64,000 bases of DNA. Source: Crocinitomicaceae bacterium (lineage in GTDB: Bacteria; Bacteroidota; Bacteroidia; Flavobacteriales_D; Crocinitomicaceae). The stretch spans positions 1 to 64,000 of the forward strand of contig JAQXBM010000035.1 in the NCBI GenBank assembly GCA_029252405.1, read 5' to 3'. A program made the translations under genes and the position numbers. Numbering within the stretch: the stretch's first letter is position 1; each line of letters starts with the position of its first letter. Of the stretch, positions 52,712-61,851 are shown in pieces. Under the pieces are notes generated by a model. The model saw only the letters and a program-made list of their open reading frames with translations, was not told the origin of the DNA and ran no database searches.

Positions 52712-53371
52712 TTAATTCGGATTGAACCAATCCGGAAGGTTGTGATTGGGACTGAACATTTTTCGTTCCACGTTCTCCATGGAAAATTGGAATAAGTCTT
52801 TTCCACCGCCAGTCATGATGATATCAGCGCTTTCAATTCCAGCGAGATTAAGCTCAACATTGATCCCTTCAAATCGGAACGGATCCAGCTCATCACCTTG
52901 CTCCACTCCAGGAGCGACTGCAATTCTTATGATTTCGGAAAAACGAAAGGATACAGAATCACCCGGATAAATATAATCGCGTGTCGCTAACAGCATTTCA
53001 TTTCGAAAACAGTTCGCCGAGATACTTCCGTCCCCCATTTTATTGATTACATCAAACTCGTTCGGATTGTGCGTAAACCTATCTGTCAGTTCGAGATCTC
53101 CACTGAAATCCCCTGGTACGGCCGCGATAATTCTACCGATCTCAACGTCGATTGGTTGACGGTAGTTTCCAAAAGAATCGCCCATCGCAACTTGGATCGC
53201 CATATTAAACTCAAAGGAATGGCTTTGATCCACTCCGCACTTTTTAATGACTTTCCATGCGATTGGAATTTCATTATGACTCATTGAGGCCTCATTTGAT
53301 TGATAGATGACAATATTCTGAGGTTTACTCTCCTTTGAACGATTGATAAAATTAAGTGAGGTCTTCTTCAT
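52712..53371 (-). CDS. Hypothetical protein, 219 aa
   Basis: Not recognised. No signal peptide or membrane helix. The sequence looks like an all-beta/mixed domain: NIVIYQSNEASMSHNEIPIA, WKVIKKCGVDQSHSFEFNMA, then PGDSVSFRFSEIIRIAVAPG and a low-charge tail SPNHNLPDWFNPN. Codon use resembles neighbours. The gene is isolated on the - strand with an ordinary upstream gap to the divergent OmpA gene. Function unknown. Confidence 0.7.
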   Translation of the reverse strand: MKKTSLNFINRSKESKPQNIVIYQSNEASMSHNEIPIAWKVIKKCGVDQSHSFEFNMAIQVAMGDSFGNYRQPIDVEIGRIIAAVPGDFSGDLELTDRFTHNPNEFDVINKMGDGSISANCFRNEMLLATRDYIYPGDSVSFRFSEIIRIAVAPGVEQGDELDPFRFEGINVELNLAGIESADIIMTGGGKDLFQFSMENVERKMFSPNHNLPDWFNPN

Positions 53372-53523
53372 ACCGCGAAATGTGAATCCAAATTGGTTTG
53401 TTCCTCTAAAATAACGGATTTATCTAAAATAGAATCTCACAATACGCTCCTTCATCCATTTCAGTATGGAAATGTGTATCTTTTGAATGATTTGAAGCTT
53501 ATGTGAGTGACAAACCTTGTAAT

Positions 53524-54201
53524 ATGAAATCAATAATAGCCGCACTTCTCGTTTTATCTTCCGCATTCGTTTTTTCTCAAGAGAAGAAAGCTCCCATGAA
53601 CGTAATAGTTACGAATTATTTAGGGGTCGCCATTCCGAACGATAAAATCACATTCACTGGAAAAAACTCAAAGTTGGAAATTGTTGGAATTACAAACGAA
53701 CGCGGTTTTTTCAAGGTTCATCTTCCTGCTGGTGACGAATATGCGATCAAAGTGGAAGTGATCGGTGAACAATTGGACTACACTACTTTCGAAGTACCTA
53801 CTCCTCCAAGGGGCGCAGTTTTTAATACCCGCACCATGGAAATCCGCTACGAATTACCCGAATCCATTGTCCTTGAAGATTTGCAGTTCGCCAGTGGAAA
53901 ATACACTATTCAAGCATCGAGCTACCCTGTTCTTGATCAATTGGCTGAATACCTCATCAGAAAGAAAAAAACGAAAATACGCGTCGAAGGTCACACAGAC
54001 AGCGACGGTTCCTCAGCCTCCAACAAAACCCTCTCCGAAAACCGTGCAAAAGCAGTAAAATCGTATCTTGAAGACAAAGGTGTTCCTGCCGAATTAATTG
54101 ACGCGAAAGGACTTGGAGAAGAACATCCAATTGAGGATAATTCGACAGCCGAGGGAAAAGCAAAAAACCGCAGAACAGAGATTCACCTAGTTGAGAACTA
54201 A
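53524..54201 (+). CDS. OmpA-family protein with N-terminal beta domain
   Basis: 225 aa, ATG 53524 (an in-frame GTG at 53503 is further out). The signal peptide is MKSIIAALLVLSSAFVFSQ. About residues 25-105 form a carboxypeptidase-regulatory-like beta sandwich (NVIVTNYLGVAIPNDKITFT). The C-terminal OmpA domain (about 118-225) shows FASGKYTIQASSYPVLDQLA, IRVEGHTDSDGSSASNKTLS and NRRTEIHLVEN, which bind peptidoglycan. It probably tethers the outer membrane to the cell wall. DUF3108 gene follows, 72 bases on. Confidence 0.92.
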   Translation: MKSIIAALLVLSSAFVFSQEKKAPMNVIVTNYLGVAIPNDKITFTGKNSKLEIVGITNERGFFKVHLPAGDEYAIKVEVIGEQLDYTTFEVPTPPRGAVFNTRTMEIRYELPESIVLEDLQFASGKYTIQASSYPVLDQLAEYLIRKKKTKIRVEGHTDSDGSSASNKTLSENRAKAVKSYLEDKGVPAELIDAKGLGEEHPIEDNSTAEGKAKNRRTEIHLVEN

Positions 54202-54273
54202 ATTTGGCATACGCTTTGTATTATTTGCAATGCCTAGACACTAGTTTGGCGATTAATTGAAAACATTTCGAGC

Positions 54274-55062
54274 ATGAAAAAGTACATATATTTAGCAGGA
54301 TTTCTTGGGGTCACTTTGGCTCTCACAAGTTCATCGAGCATTACTTATCCATCAGTAACAAATGGCTCTTTTAAACAAGGCGAGAAGTTGCGCTACCGTG
54401 TAACTTACGGTTTTATGGATGCTGGAGAAGCAGTTGTAGAAGTAAAAGCAACTAGCAAAAAAGGTGGGGGAAGATCGCTCCATCATGTAGTTGGAACAGG
54501 AAAAACCTTAGGCGGATTCAACTCTTTCTATAAAGTAAATGATGTGTACGAAAGCTATATCGATAAGAAATCGATCATGCCATGGTTCTTCGATAGAGAT
54601 GTAAATGAAGGTGGATACGAAATCAAACAAAACTATGCTTTCAAGCAAAACCTGAACAAGGTAAGCGACGGAAAAAAGGATTACGCCATTAAATTGGGTA
54701 CGCAGGATATGATTTCATCATTCTACCGCGCTCGAACGCTGAACTTCAACAATCTCACAAAAGGTAAAACCTTCGCATTTAAATGTTTCATGGATGGTGA
54801 AAACTATACCTTGAAAATCAAATATGTTGGTGATGAAATCATCAAAATTCGAAAAGGAAAGTTCAAATGTCACAAGTTCGTGCCTGTAGTTCAAACTGGA
54901 CGTTACTTCAAAAAAGAAGATGATGTAGAATTTTGGGTGACAGCCGACAAGAATAGAATTCCTGTTTTGGTGAAAGCAAAAATTCCAGTTGGAACCGTGA
55001 AATTGCACCTTGTTGAGTGGAGTGGATTGAAGAATACGCTATCAAGTAAAATAGAAAAGTAA
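54274..55062 (+). CDS. DUF3108 protein
   Basis: 262 aa. Signal peptide about residues 1-22 (MKKYIYLAGFLGVTLALTSS). The DUF3108 domain is recognisable by KQGEKLRYRVTYGFMDAGEA, the KTLGGFNSFYKVNDVYESYI region and KFVPVVQTGRYFKKEDDVEF. Proteins of this family are periplasmic with a beta-rich fold of unknown role. It lies downstream of the OmpA gene on the same strand, and a terminator closes the unit. Confidence 0.9.
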   Translation: MKKYIYLAGFLGVTLALTSSSSITYPSVTNGSFKQGEKLRYRVTYGFMDAGEAVVEVKATSKKGGGRSLHHVVGTGKTLGGFNSFYKVNDVYESYIDKKSIMPWFFDRDVNEGGYEIKQNYAFKQNLNKVSDGKKDYAIKLGTQDMISSFYRARTLNFNNLTKGKTFAFKCFMDGENYTLKIKYVGDEIIKIRKGKFKCHKFVPVVQTGRYFKKEDDVEFWVTADKNRIPVLVKAKIPVGTVKLHLVEWSGLKNTLSSKIEK

Positions 55063-55086
55063 GAGACACGATATAAGTATGTTAAG

Positions 55087-55134
55087 GAGGAAATCCTGTC
55101 CCGATAGCCATCGAGATTGGGATTTCCTCTTTTT
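55087..55134 (+). terminator. Rho-independent terminator
   Basis: GAGGAAATCCtGTCcCGAT (55087-55105 region) pairs with ATCGaGATTGGGATTTCCTC; the hairpin is followed by TTTTTTATTTT. Confidence 0.88.
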
Positions 55135-55271
55135 TATTTTGCTGTCATTCACTCCTATTCGACTGTTTTCAACATATTAACAGCTCGTTAAAAACGTATC
55201 AGAAAAGCTAAAAATCCAATTGAGATGGGTGAAAAAATGTTAGCTTTAGAACAATCAAATTAATTATAATT

Positions 55272-56096
55272 ATGAAAAAAGGACTTTTATTAGGAGTGCT
55301 CCTACTTGGTGCTGGAGTGGCGAATGCTCAAAACATGTATGTTGGACTACAAACTGGTTACGGATTCGGAATGCCAACAGACGTAGTTGGAACCAAAACT
55401 GTATATGATGTAAATAACGATCCGACTGAAACAAACATTTACGGTTCGTACGGAGGAGGTTTCAACCTCGGACTCGATATAGGGTACAATTTCTCAGAAT
55501 ATCTTGGAGCTGAACTTGGTGTTTCATATTTCATGGGGTCTTCAGTGACTTCTACTGATGTAACAACTTCAGCTGGAGGAACAGCAACAATTTCTGCGAA
55601 ATCAACTCAAGTACGTGTTTCACCTTTATTAGTTGTTTCAACTGGCGGTGATGTTGCCTTATATGGAAAAGGAGGATTTGTACTTCCCGTTGGAGGATCA
55701 ACAGAAGCTCAAGTAGTTGATAACACAAACCCAGCTGCATCATTGGAGCAAGATCTTACAACGAAAGGTGCATTATCTCTTGGGTTTCAAGGTGCATTAG
55801 GTCTTCGATTTGACATGGCAAGTAATCTTTCTATCTTCGGTGAGGTATCTGCTGTGAACTTACGTATCAAATCTGGATCTCAAACATTGACGCGTTTTAT
55901 GGTCGGTGCGAATGACTTCTTGGAGTCTTCAGATACCTACAGCAAAGAAACGATATTCGTTGATGAGTTGACTCCAACTTCAAACAACGACGATTACAAC
56001 TCAAACACTGATTTCAATTCAGCAAAAGAAGAATTAGCGTCTAAAACGAACTTTAGCGCCATCTTCATTAATGTTGGAATTAAGTACAACTTCTAG
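55272..56096 (+). CDS. Outer-membrane beta-barrel protein, 274 aa
   Basis: Signal peptide MKKGLLLGVLLLGAGVANAQ. The body has repeated amphipathic strands (MYVGLQTGYGFGMPTDVVGT, GGGFNLGLDIGYNFSEYLGA, ELGVSYFMGSSVTSTDVTTS, FSAIFINVGIKYNF) typical of an OmpW/OprF-like small barrel, ending on the C-terminal YNF typical of outer-membrane proteins. No known family is certain. A -7-like TAGCTTTA (55241-55248) with ATTG at 55219 may be its promoter. It has its own terminator at 56113. Confidence 0.85.
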   Translation: MKKGLLLGVLLLGAGVANAQNMYVGLQTGYGFGMPTDVVGTKTVYDVNNDPTETNIYGSYGGGFNLGLDIGYNFSEYLGAELGVSYFMGSSVTSTDVTTSAGGTATISAKSTQVRVSPLLVVSTGGDVALYGKGGFVLPVGGSTEAQVVDNTNPAASLEQDLTTKGALSLGFQGALGLRFDMASNLSIFGEVSAVNLRIKSGSQTLTRFMVGANDFLESSDTYSKETIFVDELTPTSNNDDYNSNTDFNSAKEELASKTNFSAIFINVGIKYNF

Positions 56097-56112
56097 TACT
56101 CAATAGAATCTT

Positions 56113-56147
56113 AAAGGGTCATTGCTTCCGAGTAATGGCCTTTTTTG
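56113..56147 (+). terminator. Rho-independent terminator
   Basis: AAAGGgTCATT (56113-56123) pairs with AATGgCCTTT (56134-56143) with one mismatch and is followed by TTTTTG. The same hairpin type recurs at 58772, apparently a shared element. Confidence 0.75.
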
Positions 56148-56202
56148 CTTTATAAAAATCAATTACAGGTACTTATTCCTGCCTCGAAATGTCTAGAATC
56201 CG

Positions 56203-56210
56203 TATTTTTG
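56203..56210 (+). promoter_or_regulatory. -7 element TATTTTTG upstream of the PKD protein gene
   Basis: Exact TAnnTTTG, 18 bases before the ATG at 56228. No TTTG at -33. Single-element call. Confidence 0.4.
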
Positions 56211-56227
56211 TGGAAAACTACATCTAT

Positions 56228-58756
56228 ATGAAGACAAGATTACTAGCAAGTGTAGGTTTTTCACTATTGGCTTTTGCGTCAATTGGTCAAACTAGAAGCA
56301 CGGGAGTAACTCAACGCTCAATCAGCGAAGCCACTCCAAATCAAAACTCCTTTCAAGAATACGTCGAGCCTCGAACAGAGCCAGCACGTGTTCCGAACAC
56401 TCTTATCAATAGAGCGCCTTGTATTGACACTTTATTGTTCGAAGATTTCCAATCTCAGGGTATTCCTGCAACATGGACAAATCTCGATTTGGACATGAAC
56501 GCAGATGCGAACGGTCGCCCACAAGATTGGTTCGTAACATTCGATGCACAGTCAACATTGCCCGCAGATACTAACTGGGTTGCGGCTTCTTCCTCATGGT
56601 TCAATCCGTTGGGGATCGCGAATAATGTATTAATCTTGGACGCAGTTCAGCCATGTGCGAGCACTGTTTTACGCTGGGATTCTGCACCGTTTGAAGGACC
56701 AACATTCATGGACGGCTACGAAGTAAGAATTTCAACGACTGGAACAAACATTGCCGATTTCACAACAACACTTTTCACTGCGGCGGAAAGCGTAAATGGA
56801 ACAGCAACACCAAGCGCAGGAACCGTTCACACTTCATACAATGGAACAAACGGTCTTTTGCAAACTTGGGAAGTGAGTTTGGGAGCATACGACAACCAAA
56901 CAGTGTATATTGCTTTCTTCCACGATTCAGATGACGATAACTTACTTCATGTTGATAATATCTTCATGGGGCTTTCTGTTGATTACGACTTGGAAGCAAC
57001 TGATTTCACAACAGAACCTTACTACTCAACACCGTTGCCTCATGTTACGCCGCGCACCTTCAGTACTGAAGTGAGTTTGGCAACTGGAGCCCCAGTTACA
57101 ACGCCAACGGCATCAGTGGATTTATTCCAAGGAGCAACAAGTGTTTTCACAAATGCTCCATCTGCGCCAACCTTGAACTCTGGTAGTTCTGTTACATTGA
57201 CGACTACTGCTTACACACCTCTAGCAATCGATACGTATCAAGCGTTTTCGAACGTATCCGGGGTGGAAACAGATCCAAACTTACTCAACAACAGTGATTC
57301 TCTCACGTTCGTAGTGAGCGATTCTGTGTACGCTACTGCAGACACATTATTTGATGGAGCACTCAGCATCGGTACTGGTTCAGCAGGATTCTTAGGAAAT
57401 CAATATCCTGTTGCTACGGCGGATGATTTGACGAGTGTCACATTTACATTATCTGCACCTACTGTTGGCGATACAATTGTCGGGGCAGTTTATGACATGA
57501 TTGGAGCCAATCCAAATCAAGTGATTGCTACTACTGATACATTGATCATTACTTCAGCAAACCCTGCGCAATATACACTTCCAATTGTTGGAGGTGGGGT
57601 AACATTAACACCTGGTGACTACGTTGTAGGACTTCAAGAAAGTATCTCAGGAGGTCTATCATTGGCAACTAGCACTGAGTACTACACTCCAGCTTTGGCA
57701 TGGGTATTCTTCGGAGGTACATGGGACAATAATGAGAATTTTGGTTTCCTGAGTACGTACTTAATGGAAGCGAACTTCGGACCGTTCTGTGCTACAGCAA
57801 CTGCTACATATACGGAGTCTGCCAACGCTTTGGTTGTTGATTTCACTGATGCATCATCAAATGCTGATTCATGGGTTTGGGATTTTGGAGACGGAAACAC
57901 TTCTACTCAACAGAACCCAACGCATACGTACGCAGTGGATGGAACATACACTGTTTGCCTCATCGCTTCAAGCGTATGTGATGCCGATACGGTTTGTACA
58001 ACGATTACGGTAACATCGTGTCCAATTCCTGTAGCTGGATTCACAGAGTCAATCAATGGAACGACTGTAGACTTTACGGATACTTCTTTGGATACTGATC
58101 TGTGGGCTTGGGATTTCGGAGATGGTAACTCATCTACTCAGCAAAACCCAACACACACGTATACTATGGACGGAACGTACACTGTATGTTTGGTCGCAAT
58201 CAGTAACTGTGGTGGAGATACAACGTGTACAACAATTACAGTAAGTAACTGTACGAATCCAGTTGCTGGATATACAGAAACTCAAAGCGCTGGTGGAGTT
58301 GTTGATTTCACAAGTACTTCTACAACTACTGGATTGACAACTTACTCTTGGGATTTCGGAGATGGACAAACCGCGACATCAGAAAACCCTACAAATACGT
58401 ACGCTGCAAATGGAACGTACACGGTTTGTTTAACGGTGAGTGATTCATGTGGAATTGATACACTTTGCAATACTATCAATGTGAATACGATTGGAATTGA
58501 TGAAAACAGCTTGGTTGATCAGTTATCGATCTTCCCTATTCCTGCTCAAGAGACAATGACGATTTCAAACTTGACTTCTGGCGAAGATTTCAAATTGGAA
58601 TTACTGAACAATCTTGGACAAATCGTGAAGGTGATTCGTACAGAAGGATTGGAAACAGTTCAATTGGATTTATCAGCAGTTGTTGATGGATATTACCACT
58701 TGAGAGTTTCAAATTCAACGATGATCGGAACACGCGCTGTGTTGATCAAACACTAA
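56228..58756 (+). CDS. PKD-repeat surface protein with T9SS type A domain
   Basis: 842 aa from ATG 56228 (MKTRLLASVGFSLLAFASIG signal; the frame extends to 56189 without purpose). About residues 60-250 form a concanavalin-like/beta sandwich domain starting DTLLFEDFQSQGIPATWTNL. Middle parts are Thr/Ser-rich. About 515-760 hold three PKD domains, each with the W(V/A/S)WDFGDGx(S/T) turn and GTYTVCL strand, each carrying Cys pairs. The C-terminus (DQLSIFPIPAQETMTISNLT to TRAVLIKH) is a type A sorting domain. Probably a surface adhesin or matrix protein. The three PKD copies are nearly identical in length (about 80 residues). Confidence 0.92.
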   Translation: MKTRLLASVGFSLLAFASIGQTRSTGVTQRSISEATPNQNSFQEYVEPRTEPARVPNTLINRAPCIDTLLFEDFQSQGIPATWTNLDLDMNADANGRPQDWFVTFDAQSTLPADTNWVAASSSWFNPLGIANNVLILDAVQPCASTVLRWDSAPFEGPTFMDGYEVRISTTGTNIADFTTTLFTAAESVNGTATPSAGTVHTSYNGTNGLLQTWEVSLGAYDNQTVYIAFFHDSDDDNLLHVDNIFMGLSVDYDLEATDFTTEPYYSTPLPHVTPRTFSTEVSLATGAPVTTPTASVDLFQGATSVFTNAPSAPTLNSGSSVTLTTTAYTPLAIDTYQAFSNVSGVETDPNLLNNSDSLTFVVSDSVYATADTLFDGALSIGTGSAGFLGNQYPVATADDLTSVTFTLSAPTVGDTIVGAVYDMIGANPNQVIATTDTLIITSANPAQYTLPIVGGGVTLTPGDYVVGLQESISGGLSLATSTEYYTPALAWVFFGGTWDNNENFGFLSTYLMEANFGPFCATATATYTESANALVVDFTDASSNADSWVWDFGDGNTSTQQNPTHTYAVDGTYTVCLIASSVCDADTVCTTITVTSCPIPVAGFTESINGTTVDFTDTSLDTDLWAWDFGDGNSSTQQNPTHTYTMDGTYTVCLVAISNCGGDTTCTTITVSNCTNPVAGYTETQSAGGVVDFTSTSTTTGLTTYSWDFGDGQTATSENPTNTYAANGTYTVCLTVSDSCGIDTLCNTINVNTIGIDENSLVDQLSIFPIPAQETMTISNLTSGEDFKLELLNNLGQIVKVIRTEGLETVQLDLSAVVDGYYHLRVSNSTMIGTRAVLIKH

Positions 58757-58771
58757 GAAAACAGAATAAAC

Positions 58772-58808
58772 TTAAAAGGTCATTGCTTTCGGGTGATGGC
58801 CTTTTTTT
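58772..58808 (+). terminator. Rho-independent terminator
   Basis: AAAAGGtCATTgc pairs with gtgATGgCCTTTT with a few mismatches and is followed by TTTTTTT; it closely resembles the hairpin at 56113-56147. Confidence 0.72.
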
Positions 58809-58903
58809 GTTTTGAGTTAGATGTGCTTTTGGTTTTCTGGATCGCTACACTCTTAGATTCGGCTGGGCCTGTTAGACTACATTGGGAGTAGGTTGCTGTT
58901 GGA

Positions 58904-59599
58904 CTATTTGTCCTCAGCCCTATCTTGAACGAGTTTCTCGATTTTGTCGTTTAGATTAACTCGAATCCAATCACGAAGCCCTTCACCCTCGGCAAGATCA
59001 GAAGCCGCCCAAGGACTTTCTTCATTTAAAATGACTTTCTCTGAACGAAGATCATACAAAGAATGATATAGATTCCCTCGCTCCATAATCAGGTAGTCAT
59101 TTATAATAAAAATTCGAATATTCTCAAGGTTCTTGGTAGCTTCATCATAGTTCCAAAGTATGCGGGACACGGTAGTATCACTCCCTATTCTATCGGATTT
59201 CAGTTTTTCCTCGTTCTTCCAGGAATCCTTTTCCCACTTGAAGATGCTCCATTCCATATCATCAAAGCCGACCAAAGAAAAATACAAGACGTAGATATCC
59301 TCTTCGTAATCCAGTTTCTGCATGAACAAATAGCCATCATAGAAGTTTTGCATGGTAATCATTCGAATTTCCATCGCTTTCATGTAGCCATCCATGTTGC
59401 ATTGCCCAGTAGCTGTATCCAGGTATTGAGGCGCAAGTGTATTGCTATCCAATAAAAAACCCTCCTCGAAATACGCGGCAATTTCCAGCTCAGCTTGTTG
59501 GTTCAAATAGTAATCAACTGTTCGAGGTTGTAAATCTACTGATTGCGAAAAGGAAAAGAAGGAGACTAAGGTCAATAAGGAAAATGTCAAGTTCTTCAT
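58904..59599 (-). CDS. Secreted protein, 231 aa, last of the MORN operon
   Basis: ATG 59599 gives a signal peptide (MKNLTFSLLTLVSFFSFSQS); the frame's further extension to 59671 does not. The mature protein is mixed alpha/beta with many charged residues (YYLNQQAELEIAAYFEEGFL, DRIGSDTTVSRILWNYDEAT). No family recognised. It begins 20 bases after the ABM-like gene and is the fourth gene of the 61812-58904 operon. Confidence 0.75.
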   Translation of the reverse strand: MKNLTFSLLTLVSFFSFSQSVDLQPRTVDYYLNQQAELEIAAYFEEGFLLDSNTLAPQYLDTATGQCNMDGYMKAMEIRMITMQNFYDGYLFMQKLDYEEDIYVLYFSLVGFDDMEWSIFKWEKDSWKNEEKLKSDRIGSDTTVSRILWNYDEATKNLENIRIFIINDYLIMERGNLYHSLYDLRSEKVILNEESPWAASDLAEGEGLRDWIRVNLNDKIEKLVQDRAEDK

Positions 59600-59619
59600 C
59601 TCAAATTGTGAATGATGTG

Positions 59620-59952
59620 TTAGTACTGAATCACTTTTCCTCCTTCCAACAAGCGCTTCGCTTCTTTCCAATTGGGCAATTCTGATGCTTGGATTGTGAT
59701 GGTACGAATTTCCTTTGCAATATCTCTGCTCGACTTCATGACTTCCATATGTGCTCCGCTGTAGGCGAATGCTTTCATCTCCTCTTCATTGCTCCAAAGT
59801 GACATGGTGTAATGCTTGGTCCAAATACCCTGTTTCTTGAATTTCTTGCAGTCGGTAGTTCTCAATTGACGCATGATTTTCAAGGCTCCTCGCGAGAGCG
59901 CGAAAAATTTGAGTGGACCATTAAGTTCTATGGAAGTGATGGTGGCAATCAT
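59620..59952 (-). CDS. Dimeric alpha/beta-barrel (ABM-like) protein, 110 aa
   Basis: Reads as one ferredoxin-like alpha/beta unit: IATITSIELNGPLKFFALSR, a second strand and helix (YTMSLWSNEEEMKAFAYSGA HM...), ending in RTITIQASELPNWKEAKRL. The arrangement, including TMSLWxxEExMxxFAxSGxH, resembles antibiotic-biosynthesis-monooxygenase/DUF3291-like proteins and the C-terminal half of CrtA-type monooxygenases. Such proteins are small cytoplasmic enzymes or carriers. Its ATG follows the stop of the 47-aa gene by one base (TAGAATG). Catalytic residues cannot be assigned. Confidence 0.75.
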   Translation of the reverse strand: MIATITSIELNGPLKFFALSRGALKIMRQLRTTDCKKFKKQGIWTKHYTMSLWSNEEEMKAFAYSGAHMEVMKSSRDIAKEIRTITIQASELPNWKEAKRLLEGGKVIQY

Positions 59953-59953
59953 T

Positions 59954-60097
59954 CTAATGACTTTTCAATGGAGTTGAACGAACCTCAATATCTGAAAATG
60001 AAATTACTATATCATACGCGTTAATAGCAATTAAGGCAATGAAAAGTAGAACTATTACCCCCAGAACAATCACCTTGAGCGTTTTTCTTTTCGACAC
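59954..60097 (-). CDS. 47-residue single-pass membrane peptide
   Basis: GTG start at 60097 overlaps the TAG of the MORN gene by one base (TAGTG), and its own TAG (59956-59954) precedes the next ATG by one base. It encodes a basic N-terminus (MSKRKTLK), one hydrophobic helix (VIVLGVIVLLFIALIAINAY) and a short acidic tail ending STPLKSH. The perfect fit between coupled stops and starts argues strongly that it is real despite its size. No known family. Type II or single-helix orientation unknown. Confidence 0.72.
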   Translation of the reverse strand: MSKRKTLKVIVLGVIVLLFIALIAINAYDIVISFSDIEVRSTPLKSH

Positions 60098-61812
60098 TAT
60101 CTCCCTGGCGTAAATGATCCTGAACCACCTGTTGATCCTTCAATCACTTGCATTCCTTGAGAGAATTCCATTTCCTTGACCACATCACCTCGTTTTCCGT
60201 AGATTATGAACTTACCGTGTTTCAAGCCATTTTTGTAGTTGACTTCTTGGAGTAACTTTCCTCGGCGGCTGTAGGTTTTCATTGTCCCTTCCAGCTTTCC
60301 GTTCTTGTACTGGGAAATAACGGCAGGTGTTTTCCCTCCAGGGTGATATGCGATCCAATCCCCGTGTTTTTCACCTTCTTTATATTCTCCCTCTTCTGTC
60401 AAGCGGTAATCCTTTCCGGAATACGATTTTGCCTCACCGTGCATTTTACTTTCGTAGGTCACGCGGTTTTTCATCAATCCGTAATCAACTTTCGATTTCT
60501 TCTTGAACAATTTGTAGTTGAGGATGTCCTTTACTTTTCCATTGTCAAAGTATTCGATCCACTCACCAACTTTCATATCGTCTTGGTATTCTCCAACCAA
60601 CTTTTCCTTGCCTTTTGGCGTGAATGAGACCCAATCTCCATCGAGCTGTCCATTTTTGAACGTTGTTTGGTTCTTCAGATCACCCGTCTCCCAATAGTTG
60701 GACCATTCGCCGTTTTCCTTTCCGTCTACGTAATCGCCTTCCATGAGCAAGGTCCCGTTTTCGTACCACGTTTTCCACGTTCCGTTCTGAAGATCATTTG
60801 CAAAGGTTCCTTCCTTGAATTTGCTTCCGTCTTTGTAGAAGTATGTCCATTGTCCGGTACGAATCTCGTGATCGAATTTTGCGTAATAAGAAATCTCACC
60901 CGTTGGATGCCAGAAGGTCCAATCGCCATCTTGCTTTCCTTTGTCAAAGTTCCCTTGCATGTCGCGTGTTCCTTTGTTGGTGTACCATGTCCACTCACCG
61001 TGCTTCTCGCCATTTTTGTACTGACCAGAAACGTTCACTTCGCCATTATCGTAGAAATATTGGTAAGGGCCATTTAACTCTCCGTTCTTGTAATTGCTGA
61101 CTTTTTCTTTATCTCCTGTGTAGTAAAAGAATTCCCACTCACCGTCTTTTTCACCGTCCTTGAAATTCCCCTTCAACGTCATGTATCCGTAGATACTGAA
61201 CTCTTCAAAGGCACCGTGTTTTAGACCGTCTTTGTAATTGTACCACTCTTTCACTCTTCCCGTTGAGTAGTAGGTGACCATCTCACCGTTACCGTCTTCA
61301 ACCGTTTGTGTGTGAAGTGAATCTGGCAAGTAAAATTCCCAAACGTAGTTATCCGGACCCTTCGCTTCCTCGACCATTTGCACACGTCCGTCTACGTAAA
61401 AGTATTTCCATTCACCTGAAGGAGCATTGTTCTTGTAATTCCCTTCAACTTTCATATTACCCGTTTCAAACCATTCACGGTAAACACTATCCTGACGATT
61501 CAGTTTGAAATATCCTTCTTGACGCTTTTTGCCATTTGGAAAGAACAATGTCACCTCTCCGTGCAATGCATCTTGGTAGTAGTATCGTACTTCCTCAATT
61601 TCACCCAAACGGTCGAAATAAGTCCACTTTCCATGCTTTTCGGTTGTTTCTCCCAACTCATCAACATAGTACTTCCCACGCGCTTGAATTTGCGTTCGAT
61701 TAAAATCCCAATATGTGCTTTTCATTTTGGTGAGATTCTCTTTCTCAACTGTTTGCGCGTATGCTGCACATGTAGTCAGAATCAATAAAAAGCTCAATAA
61801 ATACTTAGTCAT
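60097..61812 (-). CDS. MORN-repeat (YwqK-type) periplasmic protein, 571 aa
   Basis: ATG 61812, signal peptide MTKYLLSFLLILTTCAAYAQ. From about residue 35 to the C-terminus it is a long run of MORN-like units with the pattern GxWxxYxxxGxxxxxGxYxxGxxxGxW (for example NGEWSNYWETGDLKNQTTFK and HGEWTWYTNKGTRDMQGNFD); about 20 copies. Such repeats form extended antiparallel beta sheets; the family is also called toxin-antitoxin YwqK antitoxin, but no toxin is evident here. Protein or lipid binding is presumed. First gene of the four-gene unit 61812-58904. Confidence 0.9.
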   Translation of the reverse strand: MTKYLLSFLLILTTCAAYAQTVEKENLTKMKSTYWDFNRTQIQARGKYYVDELGETTEKHGKWTYFDRLGEIEEVRYYYQDALHGEVTLFFPNGKKRQEGYFKLNRQDSVYREWFETGNMKVEGNYKNNAPSGEWKYFYVDGRVQMVEEAKGPDNYVWEFYLPDSLHTQTVEDGNGEMVTYYSTGRVKEWYNYKDGLKHGAFEEFSIYGYMTLKGNFKDGEKDGEWEFFYYTGDKEKVSNYKNGELNGPYQYFYDNGEVNVSGQYKNGEKHGEWTWYTNKGTRDMQGNFDKGKQDGDWTFWHPTGEISYYAKFDHEIRTGQWTYFYKDGSKFKEGTFANDLQNGTWKTWYENGTLLMEGDYVDGKENGEWSNYWETGDLKNQTTFKNGQLDGDWVSFTPKGKEKLVGEYQDDMKVGEWIEYFDNGKVKDILNYKLFKKKSKVDYGLMKNRVTYESKMHGEAKSYSGKDYRLTEEGEYKEGEKHGDWIAYHPGGKTPAVISQYKNGKLEGTMKTYSRRGKLLQEVNYKNGLKHGKFIIYGKRGDVVKEMEFSQGMQVIEGSTGGSGSFTPGR

Positions 61813-61851
61813 GAACATTGTTTTAAACTATAACTGAAATTTAGCAGGATG

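Noticed and set aside
57790-58480. Tandem DNA repetition that could suggest a CRISPR-like array
   Set aside because: Units are about 230 bases and encode three PKD domains in frame within one gene.
60097-61812. Toxin-antitoxin system based on YwqK antitoxin annotation
   Set aside because: The name is a family label only; no toxin gene neighbours it, and the protein is exported.
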